Origin: Draconibacterium mangrovi
GTDB lineage: Bacteria > Bacteroidota > Bacteroidia > Bacteroidales > Prolixibacteraceae
Direction: 5' to 3'
Assembly (NCBI RefSeq): GCF_010586825.1
Contig: NZ_JAAAGB010000004.1
Location: 248,001-312,000, forward strand
DNA length: 64,000 nt
Numbering within the stretch: position 1 is the first letter of the stretch; each line of letters opens with the position of its first letter. The notes beneath the pieces are model-generated. The model had not been told where the DNA came from. It ran no database searches and saw nothing but the letters and a program-made list of their open reading frames with translations. Made by a program: the position numbers and the translations under genes. Of this stretch, positions 8,825-16,683 are shown in pieces.

Positions 8825-10066
8825 CTAATTTAAGCTGGTTATTGGGATACTCGCAAAACTGTTCCAGTATTTCTCTGCTGTTTCGGCATCAAGCTCGCCG
8901 TCAAAAATAAGCATACGGTATTTTAAGGTATACGTTTGCTTTGGCTTCAGCTGCCAGTCATCATGTCGTATCGGGACGAATTCGAAATACATATCACCCC
9001 GGCCTCCATTTGCATCAAGAGGCCAAACACGCATTGGCTCCGGATGCATTCTGTTTGAAGGATGGCTCATAAACAGAATTCCTGAACGGCCTTCATCAAC
9101 ATCAGACTGGCCTTCTACCAAACACCAGCGGGCATATGAACCGTCTGCATCAACTCTTGTTTTTCCATCAGATGTGAGAACGGTACAATTGTCTTTGTGC
9201 CAGCTTTCTGTTGCGCGGAAACCAATTCCTCCTCCATAGCGATATGCATCAAGCATAATTCCGTTTTTTAGCGGGCTGTTTAACGAAGTGGTGTAGTCAA
9301 CCATCCAAACATCTTTGCCAATATTCCAGGCGCGTACATCCAGAATTTCATTCATAGCAATTTGATCTTCACCACGAGCTCCAAAATCAATATGTTGTTG
9401 TAAAACTTTGAATCCGCTATATATTGCTCCTTCTGATTCTGACAGAAAACCAGCAAACTTAACCGTTCCCTGTCCGCCTTTCAGGTTCCAAAAATCGACA
9501 GATCTGTCATCGATGTGCGTTTTTGTCCATGGCCCCCATATGCCGTAATGGTGGTAATGATCGGGCGCCTGAATACGCGTAAGGACTTTTCCTCCGGGTG
9601 AGCTTAACGGATGGATGTAGCCAGAGCGTTTATAGAGTGGATCAATGCCATCGGGGGGGAAAGTAACAGCATGTCTGTATTTCAGTATGAGATTTTCACC
9701 TTTTTGCAAACTGAGATCTTTGTGATCACGTTTTAATGTTATAGGTGTATTAGTGTTTGCCGACTTCTCTTCTGCTTTTAACAGAAACTTGCAAACAGTT
9801 CCTTTTTTAGTTTCTCCATTTAACAAAAACCAAAGACGCGCCGAATGTCCTGTTTCAAGCTGGCAGGGAATAGGATTTTCTTTACCATCGATTATTTCAT
9901 ACAGTACGAGTGAATTATTATCGGTGTTGTAATTTATGCCATTTAAAGAAAAAGATACAGGAGTGTTTAAACAGTCTTCCGAAAATTCGATGCTGAATTC
10001 GGTAAGCGGTTGAGCAAATAATGTTTGAGATAGCAGAAGGAGTGTACTTAATAATACAGTTTTCAT
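8825..10066 (-). CDS. PmoA-like (DUF6807) family secreted protein
   Basis: A 413-residue protein with a signal peptide (cleavage near FAQ, residue 19). The conserved block with SGYIHPL, PDHYHHYGIWGPW and VDFWNLKGGQG matches the family labelled PmoA or DUF6807. Despite the name it is not a membrane methane monooxygenase subunit. It is a beta-rich protein commonly found beside Gfo/Idh/MocA, ThuA and DUF1080 genes in Bacteroidota and Planctomycetota. The conserved His/Asp/Trp cluster suggests an active or sugar-binding site, but the reaction is not known to me. It is the first gene of the minus-strand run and is divergent from the AraC regulator. Confidence 0.85.
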   Translation of the reverse strand: MKTVLLSTLLLLSQTLFAQPLTEFSIEFSEDCLNTPVSFSLNGINYNTDNNSLVLYEIIDGKENPIPCQLETGHSARLWFLLNGETKKGTVCKFLLKAEEKSANTNTPITLKRDHKDLSLQKGENLILKYRHAVTFPPDGIDPLYKRSGYIHPLSSPGGKVLTRIQAPDHYHHYGIWGPWTKTHIDDRSVDFWNLKGGQGTVKFAGFLSESEGAIYSGFKVLQQHIDFGARGEDQIAMNEILDVRAWNIGKDVWMVDYTTSLNSPLKNGIMLDAYRYGGGIGFRATESWHKDNCTVLTSDGKTRVDADGSYARWCLVEGQSDVDEGRSGILFMSHPSNRMHPEPMRVWPLDANGGRGDMYFEFVPIRHDDWQLKPKQTYTLKYRMLIFDGELDAETAEKYWNSFASIPITSLN

Positions 10067-10177
10067 TGCAGTCAGTTTTATTAGTAAATAAAGTTGAACG
10101 AACTATTAAGCTCGTTGAATTAAATTTCTTCCGAAATTACTTCTCCGGACCTAACTTTTAAAAGGTGGTTTTAAAAG

Positions 10178-10185
10178 CAAATTTA
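10178..10185 (-). promoter_or_regulatory. Candidate -7 box for the PmoA/Gfo/ThuA run
   Basis: On the minus strand this reads TAAATTTG, an exact match to the Bacteroidota -7 consensus TAnnTTTG. It would give a leader of about 105 nt before the PmoA-like start. I do not see a convincing -33 TTTG partner, so support is only moderate. Confidence 0.35.
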
Positions 10186-10360
10186 AGTTCTGTTTATCGA
10201 CGAAAATTTGAATTGTGAGGGCAAATAAAACTGCTTAAATATATTTGTAAAGTACGTATATTGCCAGCTGATGGCAAAGAGTAACATCGTTCATAAGTCA
10301 TAAGTTAGGTTCTAAGTTCTAGCAGTAAATCTACATTTTTTCATGATTCAGATATAGTAC

Positions 10361-10368
10361 TAATTTTG
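10361..10368 (+). promoter_or_regulatory. Candidate -7 box of the AraC-family regulator gene
   Basis: TAATTTTG matches the Bacteroidota -7 consensus TAnnTTTG exactly and lies 59 bp before the start codon of the AraC gene. It overlaps the first copy of the direct repeat at 10364-10402. Confidence 0.5.
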
Positions 10369-10402
10369 CAAGTGTTTGTATTTGTTTTGCAAATTTGTAT
10401 TT
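10364..10402 (+). promoter_or_regulatory. Two-copy direct repeat, candidate AraC operator
   Basis: TTTTGCAA occurs at 10364-10371 and 10385-10392, and TTTGTATTT at 10375-10383 and 10394-10402. Together they make two imperfect copies of a roughly 20-bp unit spaced 19-21 bp, about two helical turns. Tandem direct sites are typical for AraC-family proteins. The position at the predicted start of transcription suggests that the regulator represses its own gene (inference). Confidence 0.45.
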
Positions 10403-10427
10403 TTAGCATCAATCTAACGGCCAGACT

Positions 10428-11297
10428 ATGAAATTGATGCACGAACAAATTGATTTTCCCGGGAAATCAGTTGTTAAAGTAAAAGTACAAGAAAAAGAGA
10501 GGTTTACATACCCCTGGCATTTTCATTCGGAGTACGAAATTGTTTATGTGTTGGAAGGAATTGGGACACGTTTTGTCGCCGACAGTATTGAAGAATTTTC
10601 GTCGGGTGACTTTGTTCTAATGGCAAGTAATTTGCCTCATTTCTGGAAATCTGAAACAGCTCTTTATAAAGGAAATTCTTCCAAACGTTTAAAGTATATT
10701 GTAATACAATTTCCAAATGAGTTTTTTCGGGAAGCCATGGCAGATTATCCTGAGTTTTATAAGATTAAAGAGCTTTTAAAAAGATCGGGCAGGGGAATAA
10801 GCTTTACAAAAGAGTTTGCAGATAAAGCCCGAAAGAAAGTGATGAAGGTAGCCCGTTCTGATGGATTTGACCGCTTATCTCACATGCTTCAGTTATTACA
10901 GTTTATGGCTAAGTCAAATGAGTATTATTTATTAGCCGGGCAGTATTATCAGTTAGAAAGGCATAATTTTACAAGCGATCGGTTAACAAAAGTTATTCAT
11001 TATTTAAATACAAATTACTTAGGTAAAGTTGAGCTAAAAAATGTTGCAGCTGTAGCAAATATGCACCCTTCAGCATTTTGTCGTTATTTCAAGGAAAATT
11101 CAGGTAAGTCGCTCTCCGAATTTATCAGTGAAATACGAATTGGATATGCGTGTAGATTGCTCTTGGAGGGAAAAATGACAGTGTCACAGATTTGTTTTGA
11201 GAGTGGATTTAATAATATTTCGAATTTTAACCGGGCGTTTAAAAAGAATACCGGCTATACACCTTCTTCTTATTTTGAGGAATTTCAACGAAAATAA
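10428..11297 (+). CDS. AraC-family transcriptional regulator with cupin sensor domain
   Basis: A 289-residue protein with an N-terminal cupin-like sensing domain (about 10-100, with the HFHSEYEIVYVLEG and GDFVLMASNLPH phrases) and a C-terminal double helix-turn-helix AraC domain (about 185-285, with AFCRYFKENSGKS and FNNISNFNRAFKKNTG). It is divergent from the PmoA/Gfo/ThuA/susCD run, so it is the likely regulator of that run, sensing a sugar or breakdown product. The start is supported by a TAATTTTG box 59 bp upstream. Confidence 0.93.
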   Translation: MKLMHEQIDFPGKSVVKVKVQEKERFTYPWHFHSEYEIVYVLEGIGTRFVADSIEEFSSGDFVLMASNLPHFWKSETALYKGNSSKRLKYIVIQFPNEFFREAMADYPEFYKIKELLKRSGRGISFTKEFADKARKKVMKVARSDGFDRLSHMLQLLQFMAKSNEYYLLAGQYYQLERHNFTSDRLTKVIHYLNTNYLGKVELKNVAAVANMHPSAFCRYFKENSGKSLSEFISEIRIGYACRLLLEGKMTVSQICFESGFNNISNFNRAFKKNTGYTPSSYFEEFQRK

Positions 11298-11334
11298 TTT
11301 TATTCGAGTGATACCTCAAGGAGAATTACTGCTG

Positions 11335-11389
11335 TGAAATTTATCAAACCCAATTCAATCTATTACTGAATTGGGTTTGATAAATTTCA
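11335..11389. terminator. Long perfect inverted repeat between convergent genes
   Basis: Arms of 23 bp at 11335-11357 and 11367-11389 are perfect reverse complements around a 9-nt loop. It lies between the AraC gene and the convergent Gfo/Idh/MocA gene, so it can act as a bidirectional terminator. There is no good T-run on either side, and the stem is longer than needed, so another origin is possible. Confidence 0.6.
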
Positions 11390-11430
11390 TCGTGGAGTTC
11401 CAAAGTTTTAGTATGCAAAAATAATACAAC

Positions 11431-12600
11431 TTATACATTAATCTTCTTTGCCATTTTTTGGGCGGTTAAAGCCAATTCAGTGGCCAGGAAACAGTGGTTT
11501 TGCGTCATCGCTGTTTCAGTACGATGGACTACATCATTAACCAATTGTTCTCCGTATGGCAAATATACCTGCGAGCAGTCGAAATATTTCATTTCCTTTT
11601 TATTTACCAGAAATAAATGATTATCACCTTTTCTACCAGATATGTCAACATATTTTCTCAGCTCAATATAACCTTCAGTTCCAAGAATAAATGTTCTGCC
11701 GTCGCCCCAGGTTGGTAAACCTTCGGGGGTAAACCAATCTATTCGTATATATCCTGTAGCGTGGTCGCTTTTAACACTCATATCCCCAAAGTCCTGATAG
11801 TTGGGGTAATCTTTGGTATTAAAATTAGCTATTTGAGAAAAATTAACATCGGCCTTTTTAGAATTGGTGTAGTATAAAAACTGATCGCATTGATGGGAGC
11901 CGATATCGGTAAGTATACCTCCAGCTTTCTCCGGATAAAAGAACCAGTCGGGACGGGATTCAGGTCGCATGCGATGAGGTCCGAGTCCTATTGTTTGAAC
12001 CACTTTGCCGATAGCACCTTGCTGAACTAATTCTCCGGCTTTTACCGATGCCGGATTTCCAAGTCTCTCACTGTACATTATAGAATAGATCCTGCCGGTT
12101 TCCTTTTGCACTTTTTTTACCTCATTAAACTGTTTAAAGGTAGTAATGCCGGGTTTATCCGACATGTAATCCTTTCCGGCTTTCATGACGCGAATTCCAA
12201 GGGGGGCCCTCTCTACCGGAATGATCGAACTTGCTACCAGCTGGATGGATTTATCTTCGAGAATCTCTTCTTCGCTTTTTGCAACTTTTACATCCGGAAA
12301 CCGAGCCGTGAATTGCTTTAATAAGTCGGGCTCTTTTACGTAAACCGAAACCAATTTGCCGCCAACTTGTAACAACGCACCAACCATACCATAAATATGT
12401 CCGTGATTTATACCAATTACTGCAAAGTTTATTGATTCTTTTGGAGCAGGTCGATTTTCAGGCTTTAGGATAATTTCTTCGGGGTGATAAGAGGAGTGTA
12501 GACCGTTGCCGTAAATGTCATAAGGTAAAAGAGAAGCAGCAGTAATTCCCGCTGCCGATGCAAATGATCGCTGAATGAAATTTCTCCGGTTAAAATTCAT
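11431..12600 (-). CDS. Gfo/Idh/MocA family oxidoreductase, Tat-exported
   Basis: A 389-residue protein with a twin-arginine signal (NRRNFIQR and a small-residue hydrophobic run to about residue 28). The Rossmann segment NFAVIGINHGHIYGM starts near residue 57; its glycine pattern GxNHGH differs from the usual GxGxxG. The EKP-equivalent is DKP near residue 150. The C-terminal domain includes SHQCDQFLYYT. It probably acts on a sugar or sugar alcohol in the periplasm with a bound nicotinamide cofactor. It is transcribed alone, convergent with the AraC gene. The glycine-poor loop could mean altered cofactor binding. Confidence 0.85.
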   Translation of the reverse strand: MNFNRRNFIQRSFASAAGITAASLLPYDIYGNGLHSSYHPEEIILKPENRPAPKESINFAVIGINHGHIYGMVGALLQVGGKLVSVYVKEPDLLKQFTARFPDVKVAKSEEEILEDKSIQLVASSIIPVERAPLGIRVMKAGKDYMSDKPGITTFKQFNEVKKVQKETGRIYSIMYSERLGNPASVKAGELVQQGAIGKVVQTIGLGPHRMRPESRPDWFFYPEKAGGILTDIGSHQCDQFLYYTNSKKADVNFSQIANFNTKDYPNYQDFGDMSVKSDHATGYIRIDWFTPEGLPTWGDGRTFILGTEGYIELRKYVDISGRKGDNHLFLVNKKEMKYFDCSQVYLPYGEQLVNDVVHRTETAMTQNHCFLATELALTAQKMAKKINV

Positions 12601-12649
12601 AATTCAGGTTTTTAAGTTTTATTGAATAGTTAAACTTACAATATTTTTG

Positions 12650-12801
12650 GAATATTGGGTTAAATGCAAATGAATATCGTTTGTGCACTCTATTTGATTC
12701 GTTGCATAAGGCATTTATCATTCACTAAACAACATCGAATAAAATAGTGGTGGAACGAGTTTTGTCGTCACCGCAAAGGCAGCCCATAAGGCTGCTTTTT
12801 T
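12650..12801 (+). ncRNA. Candidate small RNA ending at an orphan terminator
   Basis: A TATTTTTG box at 12642-12649 with a TTG 17 bp upstream, followed about 130 nt later by a strong terminator, with no reading frame between, suggests a small transcript of roughly 145 nt. The 5' end is approximate. No known RNA family was recognised. Confidence 0.3.
12779..12801 (+). terminator. Rho-independent terminator without an upstream gene
   Basis: GCAGCC (12779-12784) and GGCTGC (12790-12795) form a GC stem with a 5-nt loop, followed by six T (12796-12801). The nearest plus-strand gene ends about 1.5 kb upstream and has its own structure, so this one seems to belong to a separate short transcript. Confidence 0.75.
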
Positions 12802-13071
12802 GTTATTGAAATACTTGTCGAATCCAATACTTTCATACCTCTTCATATAATATAAAAGCTTCAGCCAATTTGATTGAAAGCCGTCCTGCTGGCAAGTAAA
12901 ACGAAAACTTGGGAAATGAATTAATAATAATCTGTCAGCAGATATTGAATTAAATTAAAATAGGAAAATGTTTTTTTACTATCATGTCTGACTTATTGTT
13001 TTAGATTTTCTGATACATTTTATTTCAATCGGATTATATTTAGCACCATAAATCAACTAAATTTTTAATAG

Positions 13072-14613
13072 ATGGATAAATCAGATCAATTACCTAGACG
13101 TGATTTTATAAAATCAACTGCAATTGTAACCACGGCAGCGGCCGTTTCCGGAGCACTTATTTCAGGATGTACTGAAAAAGACAAAGGGGCAACTGCTATT
13201 TCAAACAATGAAAAAAGAGAATGGGAGAAAGGCAAATTAAATATTGCTGTTGTTGGCGTTGGCATGGGATGGGGAAATATGAGACAGAGTGCCGACGAAA
13301 ATATCGTGGCAGTTTGTGATGTAGACCTGGGCAGACTCGGAGGAAGAATTGAAAGCTTTATAAAAGATTATCCGAACAAACCAGTTCCTTATCAATATCA
13401 GAGTTATGTTCAGATGTTCGAGGAAAAAGGCGATGAAATTGATGCTGTGATTATTGCGACTCCCGATCACACACACGCGAAAATTACCCTCGAAGCCATG
13501 AAGCGAGGCAAGCACGTATATTGTCAGAAACCGCTAACTCACACAGTTTACGAATCGAGGATGCTGACGAAAGCGGCCGAAAAATATAATAATGTGGTAA
13601 CGCAAATGGGTAACCAGGGAGCATCTGGTGATGATACAGCCTGGGTTTGCGAAGCTATTTGGAGTGGAGATATTGGTGAGGTGAAGGAAGTTCATGCCTG
13701 GACCAACCGTCCTATTTGGCCACAACGTTTAAACCGCCCCGAAGAAACACCGGCTGTGCCTAATGGTTTGAATTGGGATTTGTGGCTAGGACCTGCTCCT
13801 GCGCGTCCGTATTCACCTCAATATCATCCGTGGAACTGGCGTGGCTGGTTCGATTTTGGAACCGGCGCTCTTGGCGATATGGCTTGTCACATCTTAGATG
13901 TGGTTATGCGTGGTTTACGTCTACAATATCCAACAGGAGTTCAGGCTACCTCTTCTAAATGGACTGTTGAATCACCTGCTGAGTCGGAAAAGGTTACTTT
14001 CTATTTCCCTGAAAGAGAAAAATACCGCAATGTTGATATGCCCGAAGTAAGTGTAACCTGGTATGATGGTGGCTTAAAACCCGATCGCCCTTTCGAGTTG
14101 GAAGATGGAGAAATGATGGGGGATAACGATGGCGGAGTTTTGTTTATCGGAACAAAAGGAAAGATAATGTGTGGATGTTATGGTAAAAACGCAAAACGTT
14201 TACCATCGAAAGAATTTAAAGATTATTCTCCGGAAATAAATGAACGTTTGGTGCCAGGCGGAATCGATGGACACGAGAAAGACTGGATCAGGGCTTGTAA
14301 AGAAAATCCTGAAGAACGAGTGCAACCTAAATCTCATTTTGGTTATGCCGGGCCGTTTAACGAGGTTGTTGTTATGGGAACAGTGGCACCTCGCTTATCT
14401 TTCCTTGAACGCATATTGAAATGGGATGGAGAAAATATGAAATTCACAAATATTAGTTCTGATGATAAAGTTAGATTACCAAAATTTGTGAAATTGGATA
14501 CGAGCAGCGGAATTCCAAGATATCAATCAGAATATGAGATTGTAAATGCATTGGAATATGCAAAAGGTCTGATTGATATAAAACCTCGCCCGGGCTGGGA
14601 ATTGGAGCTATAA
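13072..14613 (+). CDS. Gfo/Idh/MocA family oxidoreductase, Tat-exported lipoprotein
   Basis: A 513-residue protein, longer than typical for the family. The N-terminus combines a twin-arginine motif (PRRDFIKS) with a lipobox LISGC (Cys33), so it is probably exported folded and then lipid-anchored. The Rossmann segment IAVVGVGMGWGNM begins near residue 58, and the EKP-equivalent is QKP near residue 149. A block with NWDLWLGPAPARPY and HPWNWRGWFDFGTGALGDMACH marks the secreted subgroup common in Bacteroidota and Planctomycetota. It is monocistronic, ends before a clear terminator and probably works on glycosides with its paralogues upstream. Confidence 0.93.
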   Translation: MDKSDQLPRRDFIKSTAIVTTAAAVSGALISGCTEKDKGATAISNNEKREWEKGKLNIAVVGVGMGWGNMRQSADENIVAVCDVDLGRLGGRIESFIKDYPNKPVPYQYQSYVQMFEEKGDEIDAVIIATPDHTHAKITLEAMKRGKHVYCQKPLTHTVYESRMLTKAAEKYNNVVTQMGNQGASGDDTAWVCEAIWSGDIGEVKEVHAWTNRPIWPQRLNRPEETPAVPNGLNWDLWLGPAPARPYSPQYHPWNWRGWFDFGTGALGDMACHILDVVMRGLRLQYPTGVQATSSKWTVESPAESEKVTFYFPEREKYRNVDMPEVSVTWYDGGLKPDRPFELEDGEMMGDNDGGVLFIGTKGKIMCGCYGKNAKRLPSKEFKDYSPEINERLVPGGIDGHEKDWIRACKENPEERVQPKSHFGYAGPFNEVVVMGTVAPRLSFLERILKWDGENMKFTNISSDDKVRLPKFVKLDTSSGIPRYQSEYEIVNALEYAKGLIDIKPRPGWELEL

Positions 14614-14657
14614 GTCAGTTTCGGTGCTCCTATTATTAAATGAATAATTTTTAAAGA

Positions 14658-14690
14658 GGGTATAGCCATTTGCGGCTAAACCCTTTTTTT
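14658..14690 (+). terminator. Terminator of the oxidoreductase gene
   Basis: Arms 14658-14667 and 14674-14683 pair over 10 positions with one mismatch and a 6-nt loop, followed by seven T. It ends the transcript of the preceding oxidoreductase gene. Confidence 0.85.
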
Positions 14691-14875
14691 ATGCCAAGAA
14701 GAATTTACAATAACTGGCTAAAGTAAAAAGGAAACAAGAAAACTCTTTTAACCTTGAACTTTAACGATTGTCTAACCGGAAATCGCATGGTATGGAAATT
14801 AGGCACTTTCTCAGCTTTCCATAAAATTTTATATCTTTCGCCTAGTATTTATAAACCCACTTTAAGTTAATTACC

Positions 14876-15538
14876 ATGAAAAGAACCGCTTCGCTTTTTT
14901 TTATTGCATTATTATTGCTTTGCTCCGCCAGTGTTATGGCACAATATCCTTCTGTTACTTTCTTTGGAGGTGCAAATATGGCCACCACTGATATGAAATT
15001 TGGAACGGGAGAAACCGATGCCGAAGATTCGTATAAGGCTTTGTACGGAATGAATATTGGCGCACTATACGAATATGTGTTAAACAAAGATAAATCCCAG
15101 GAATTCGCTGTGGAAGGCGGTTTGATTTTTGAAAATAAGGGTTTTCACAGAAAACCGACAGGCACACAAATTATCGATAACAAAACAAGATTGTACTTTA
15201 TTGATGTTCCGTTGTATGTGAAATATCTGCATCGGTTCAGGAGCAGAAATAAATTATACTTTGGAGCCGGTCCTTTTGTCGGAATGGGATTGTTTGGTAA
15301 TGCAGATCTCTCCAATGATTCAGGATCACTTAATTTCGGGAATGATCCCATCGAAGATGATTTTAAAAGACTGGATTATGGTGTTACCGGAAAAGTAGGT
15401 TTCCTGTTTTTAAACGGCTTAAATATGTGTGTGTCGTATGATTATGGTTTTGCCGATATTAAACCCCTCGAGAATCAGGAAGCAAAAACAAAGGTTTTAC
15501 GTTTATCGCTTGGTTATACCATAAGATTAGACGATTAG
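14876..15538 (+). CDS. PorT-like outer membrane beta-barrel protein
   Basis: A 220-residue protein with a signal peptide (cleavage near VMAQ, residue 22). The mature part has alternating hydrophobic strands and glycine-rich turns (TFFGGANMATT, YFGAGPFVGMGLFG, LNMCVSYDYGFADI) and ends in a C-terminal strand LSLGYTIRL, all consistent with a small outer membrane barrel of the PorT/OMP_b-brl_2 type. No ligand can be inferred. It is followed after 29 bp by an AraC regulator, so the two may share a transcript. Confidence 0.8.
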   Translation: MKRTASLFFIALLLLCSASVMAQYPSVTFFGGANMATTDMKFGTGETDAEDSYKALYGMNIGALYEYVLNKDKSQEFAVEGGLIFENKGFHRKPTGTQIIDNKTRLYFIDVPLYVKYLHRFRSRNKLYFGAGPFVGMGLFGNADLSNDSGSLNFGNDPIEDDFKRLDYGVTGKVGFLFLNGLNMCVSYDYGFADIKPLENQEAKTKVLRLSLGYTIRLDD

Positions 15539-15567
15539 AATTAAACAGGTGCAACATTTAAAATTAA

Positions 15568-16449
15568 GTGAAAGCAGGTTCTGAAAATTTACCGGTATAC
15601 AGCTTACACAATTTTAGTTCGGAAGAACGTGCAAGCCAGCAGTTTCAGGTAGAAGTATTTGACGCCAACCGGCATTTTGCTGTAAAGTACCCGCATCGTC
15701 ACGATTTTTTTGAAGTGTTGTACCTCCAGAAAGGAAGCGGCTCGCACGTTATCGACGGAAATAAATACGATATCGAGCCGCCCTGTATATTTTTTATGTC
15801 GCCAGGACAGGCACACAAAATTGAGTTTTCGCACGATATCGATGGTTTCATTTTTATTTTCACCGCTGATTTTTACCTCCTCAATCAACGAAATCCAAAT
15901 CGTTTAATCGAGTTCCCTTTCTTTTTTACCATTCGGCAGGATAACCCGCCACTGGTTTTAAAGGATGAGAATGATAAACTTTTTTTGGAGAGTTTGTTTA
16001 AAAAAGGTGTTAACGAGATTCGCCGGCCCGAAGGTTATTCCATTGATATTTTACGATCAGCACTTGATCTTATTTTAACAACCTGTGCATCGCTTTATCC
16101 TTACGATAAGAATCGTTGGAAAGGAAAAGGACACATTGTAGTAAAAAAATTCTTTCAGTTGTTGGAAGAGCATTTTCACGAAAACCTTTCGGTAGCGCAA
16201 TATGCCGATATTATGGCGCTAACTCCAAATCATTTAACTCAAACCGTAAACCAGCTGACCGGAAAAACTTCGTCGCAGATTATTAAATCGAAACAAATTA
16301 TAGAGATCAAACGCCTGCTGGTCCACACTAACCTCAGTGTTTCCGAAATTGCTGTAAAAATGAACTTCCCCGATCAGAGTTACTTTGCCAAATTCTTTAA
16401 ACGCGAAGTAGGTCTTTCTCCTCTTCAGTTTCGTTCGCAATCACTCTGA
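15568..16449 (+). CDS. AraC-family transcriptional regulator with cupin domain
   Basis: A 293-residue protein starting at GTG; the next in-frame Met is too far inside the cupin domain to be a good start. The N-terminal cupin (about 25-110: YPHRHDFFEVLYLQKGSG, CIFFMSPGQAHKIEF) is followed by a C-terminal AraC helix-turn-helix domain (about 190-290, with FPDQSYFAKFFKREVGLSP). It is 29 bp downstream of the barrel gene and may regulate it, the flanking oxidoreductases or ilvC; the sequence does not decide. The short spacing argues for co-transcription with the barrel gene. Confidence 0.9.
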   Translation: MKAGSENLPVYSLHNFSSEERASQQFQVEVFDANRHFAVKYPHRHDFFEVLYLQKGSGSHVIDGNKYDIEPPCIFFMSPGQAHKIEFSHDIDGFIFIFTADFYLLNQRNPNRLIEFPFFFTIRQDNPPLVLKDENDKLFLESLFKKGVNEIRRPEGYSIDILRSALDLILTTCASLYPYDKNRWKGKGHIVVKKFFQLLEEHFHENLSVAQYADIMALTPNHLTQTVNQLTGKTSSQIIKSKQIIEIKRLLVHTNLSVSEIAVKMNFPDQSYFAKFFKREVGLSPLQFRSQSL

Positions 16450-16545
16450 ATGGGGTAAAATTCCATATGTTTAACATTGTTTAAGCCGTTGAAAATTAGT
16501 AGTGTAATTTTAATCCTTAAGACAGAGTTAAAACCCAAATCCATG

Positions 16546-16572
16546 AAAATTACCTAAAAATCATGTAATTTT
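16546..16572. promoter_or_regulatory. Inverted repeat in the ilvC leader
   Basis: AAAATTAC (16546-16553) and GTAATTTT (16565-16572) form an 8-bp dyad with an 11-bp spacer. A further direct copy of GTAATTTTA lies at 16504-16512. The trio could be binding sites for a regulator of ilvC. I do not see a leader peptide or T-box. Confidence 0.35.
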
Positions 16573-16683
16573 ACATTTCAGGCTAACAGAAATTTTGTTG
16601 CTTTGTATTCAGGTTCGTGCATTTGGGTATGAACAACAGTGATACAGCTTAAAAGTATATTAATTGTAAAAAAATAAAGGATC

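Larger units (their letters stand above)
10067..10427. other. Divergent promoter region between PmoA-like and AraC genes
   Basis: This 361-bp stretch has no gene. It holds a TAAATTTG box on the minus strand (10178-10185), a TAATTTTG box on the plus strand (10361-10368) and direct repeats at 10364-10402. Confidence 0.6.
12601..13071. other. Divergent gap between two oxidoreductase genes
   Basis: A 471-bp stretch with no protein gene. It contains an exact TAnnTTTG box (12642-12649) and an isolated terminator (12779-12801) on the plus strand, described separately. The remainder, to 13071, is A/T-rich and should carry the promoter of the next oxidoreductase. Confidence 0.5.

Noticed and set aside
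16450-16683. Leader-peptide attenuator or T-box upstream of ilvC
   Set aside because: No run of Val/Ile/Leu codons in a short frame, no T-box consensus and no terminator/antiterminator pair was found.
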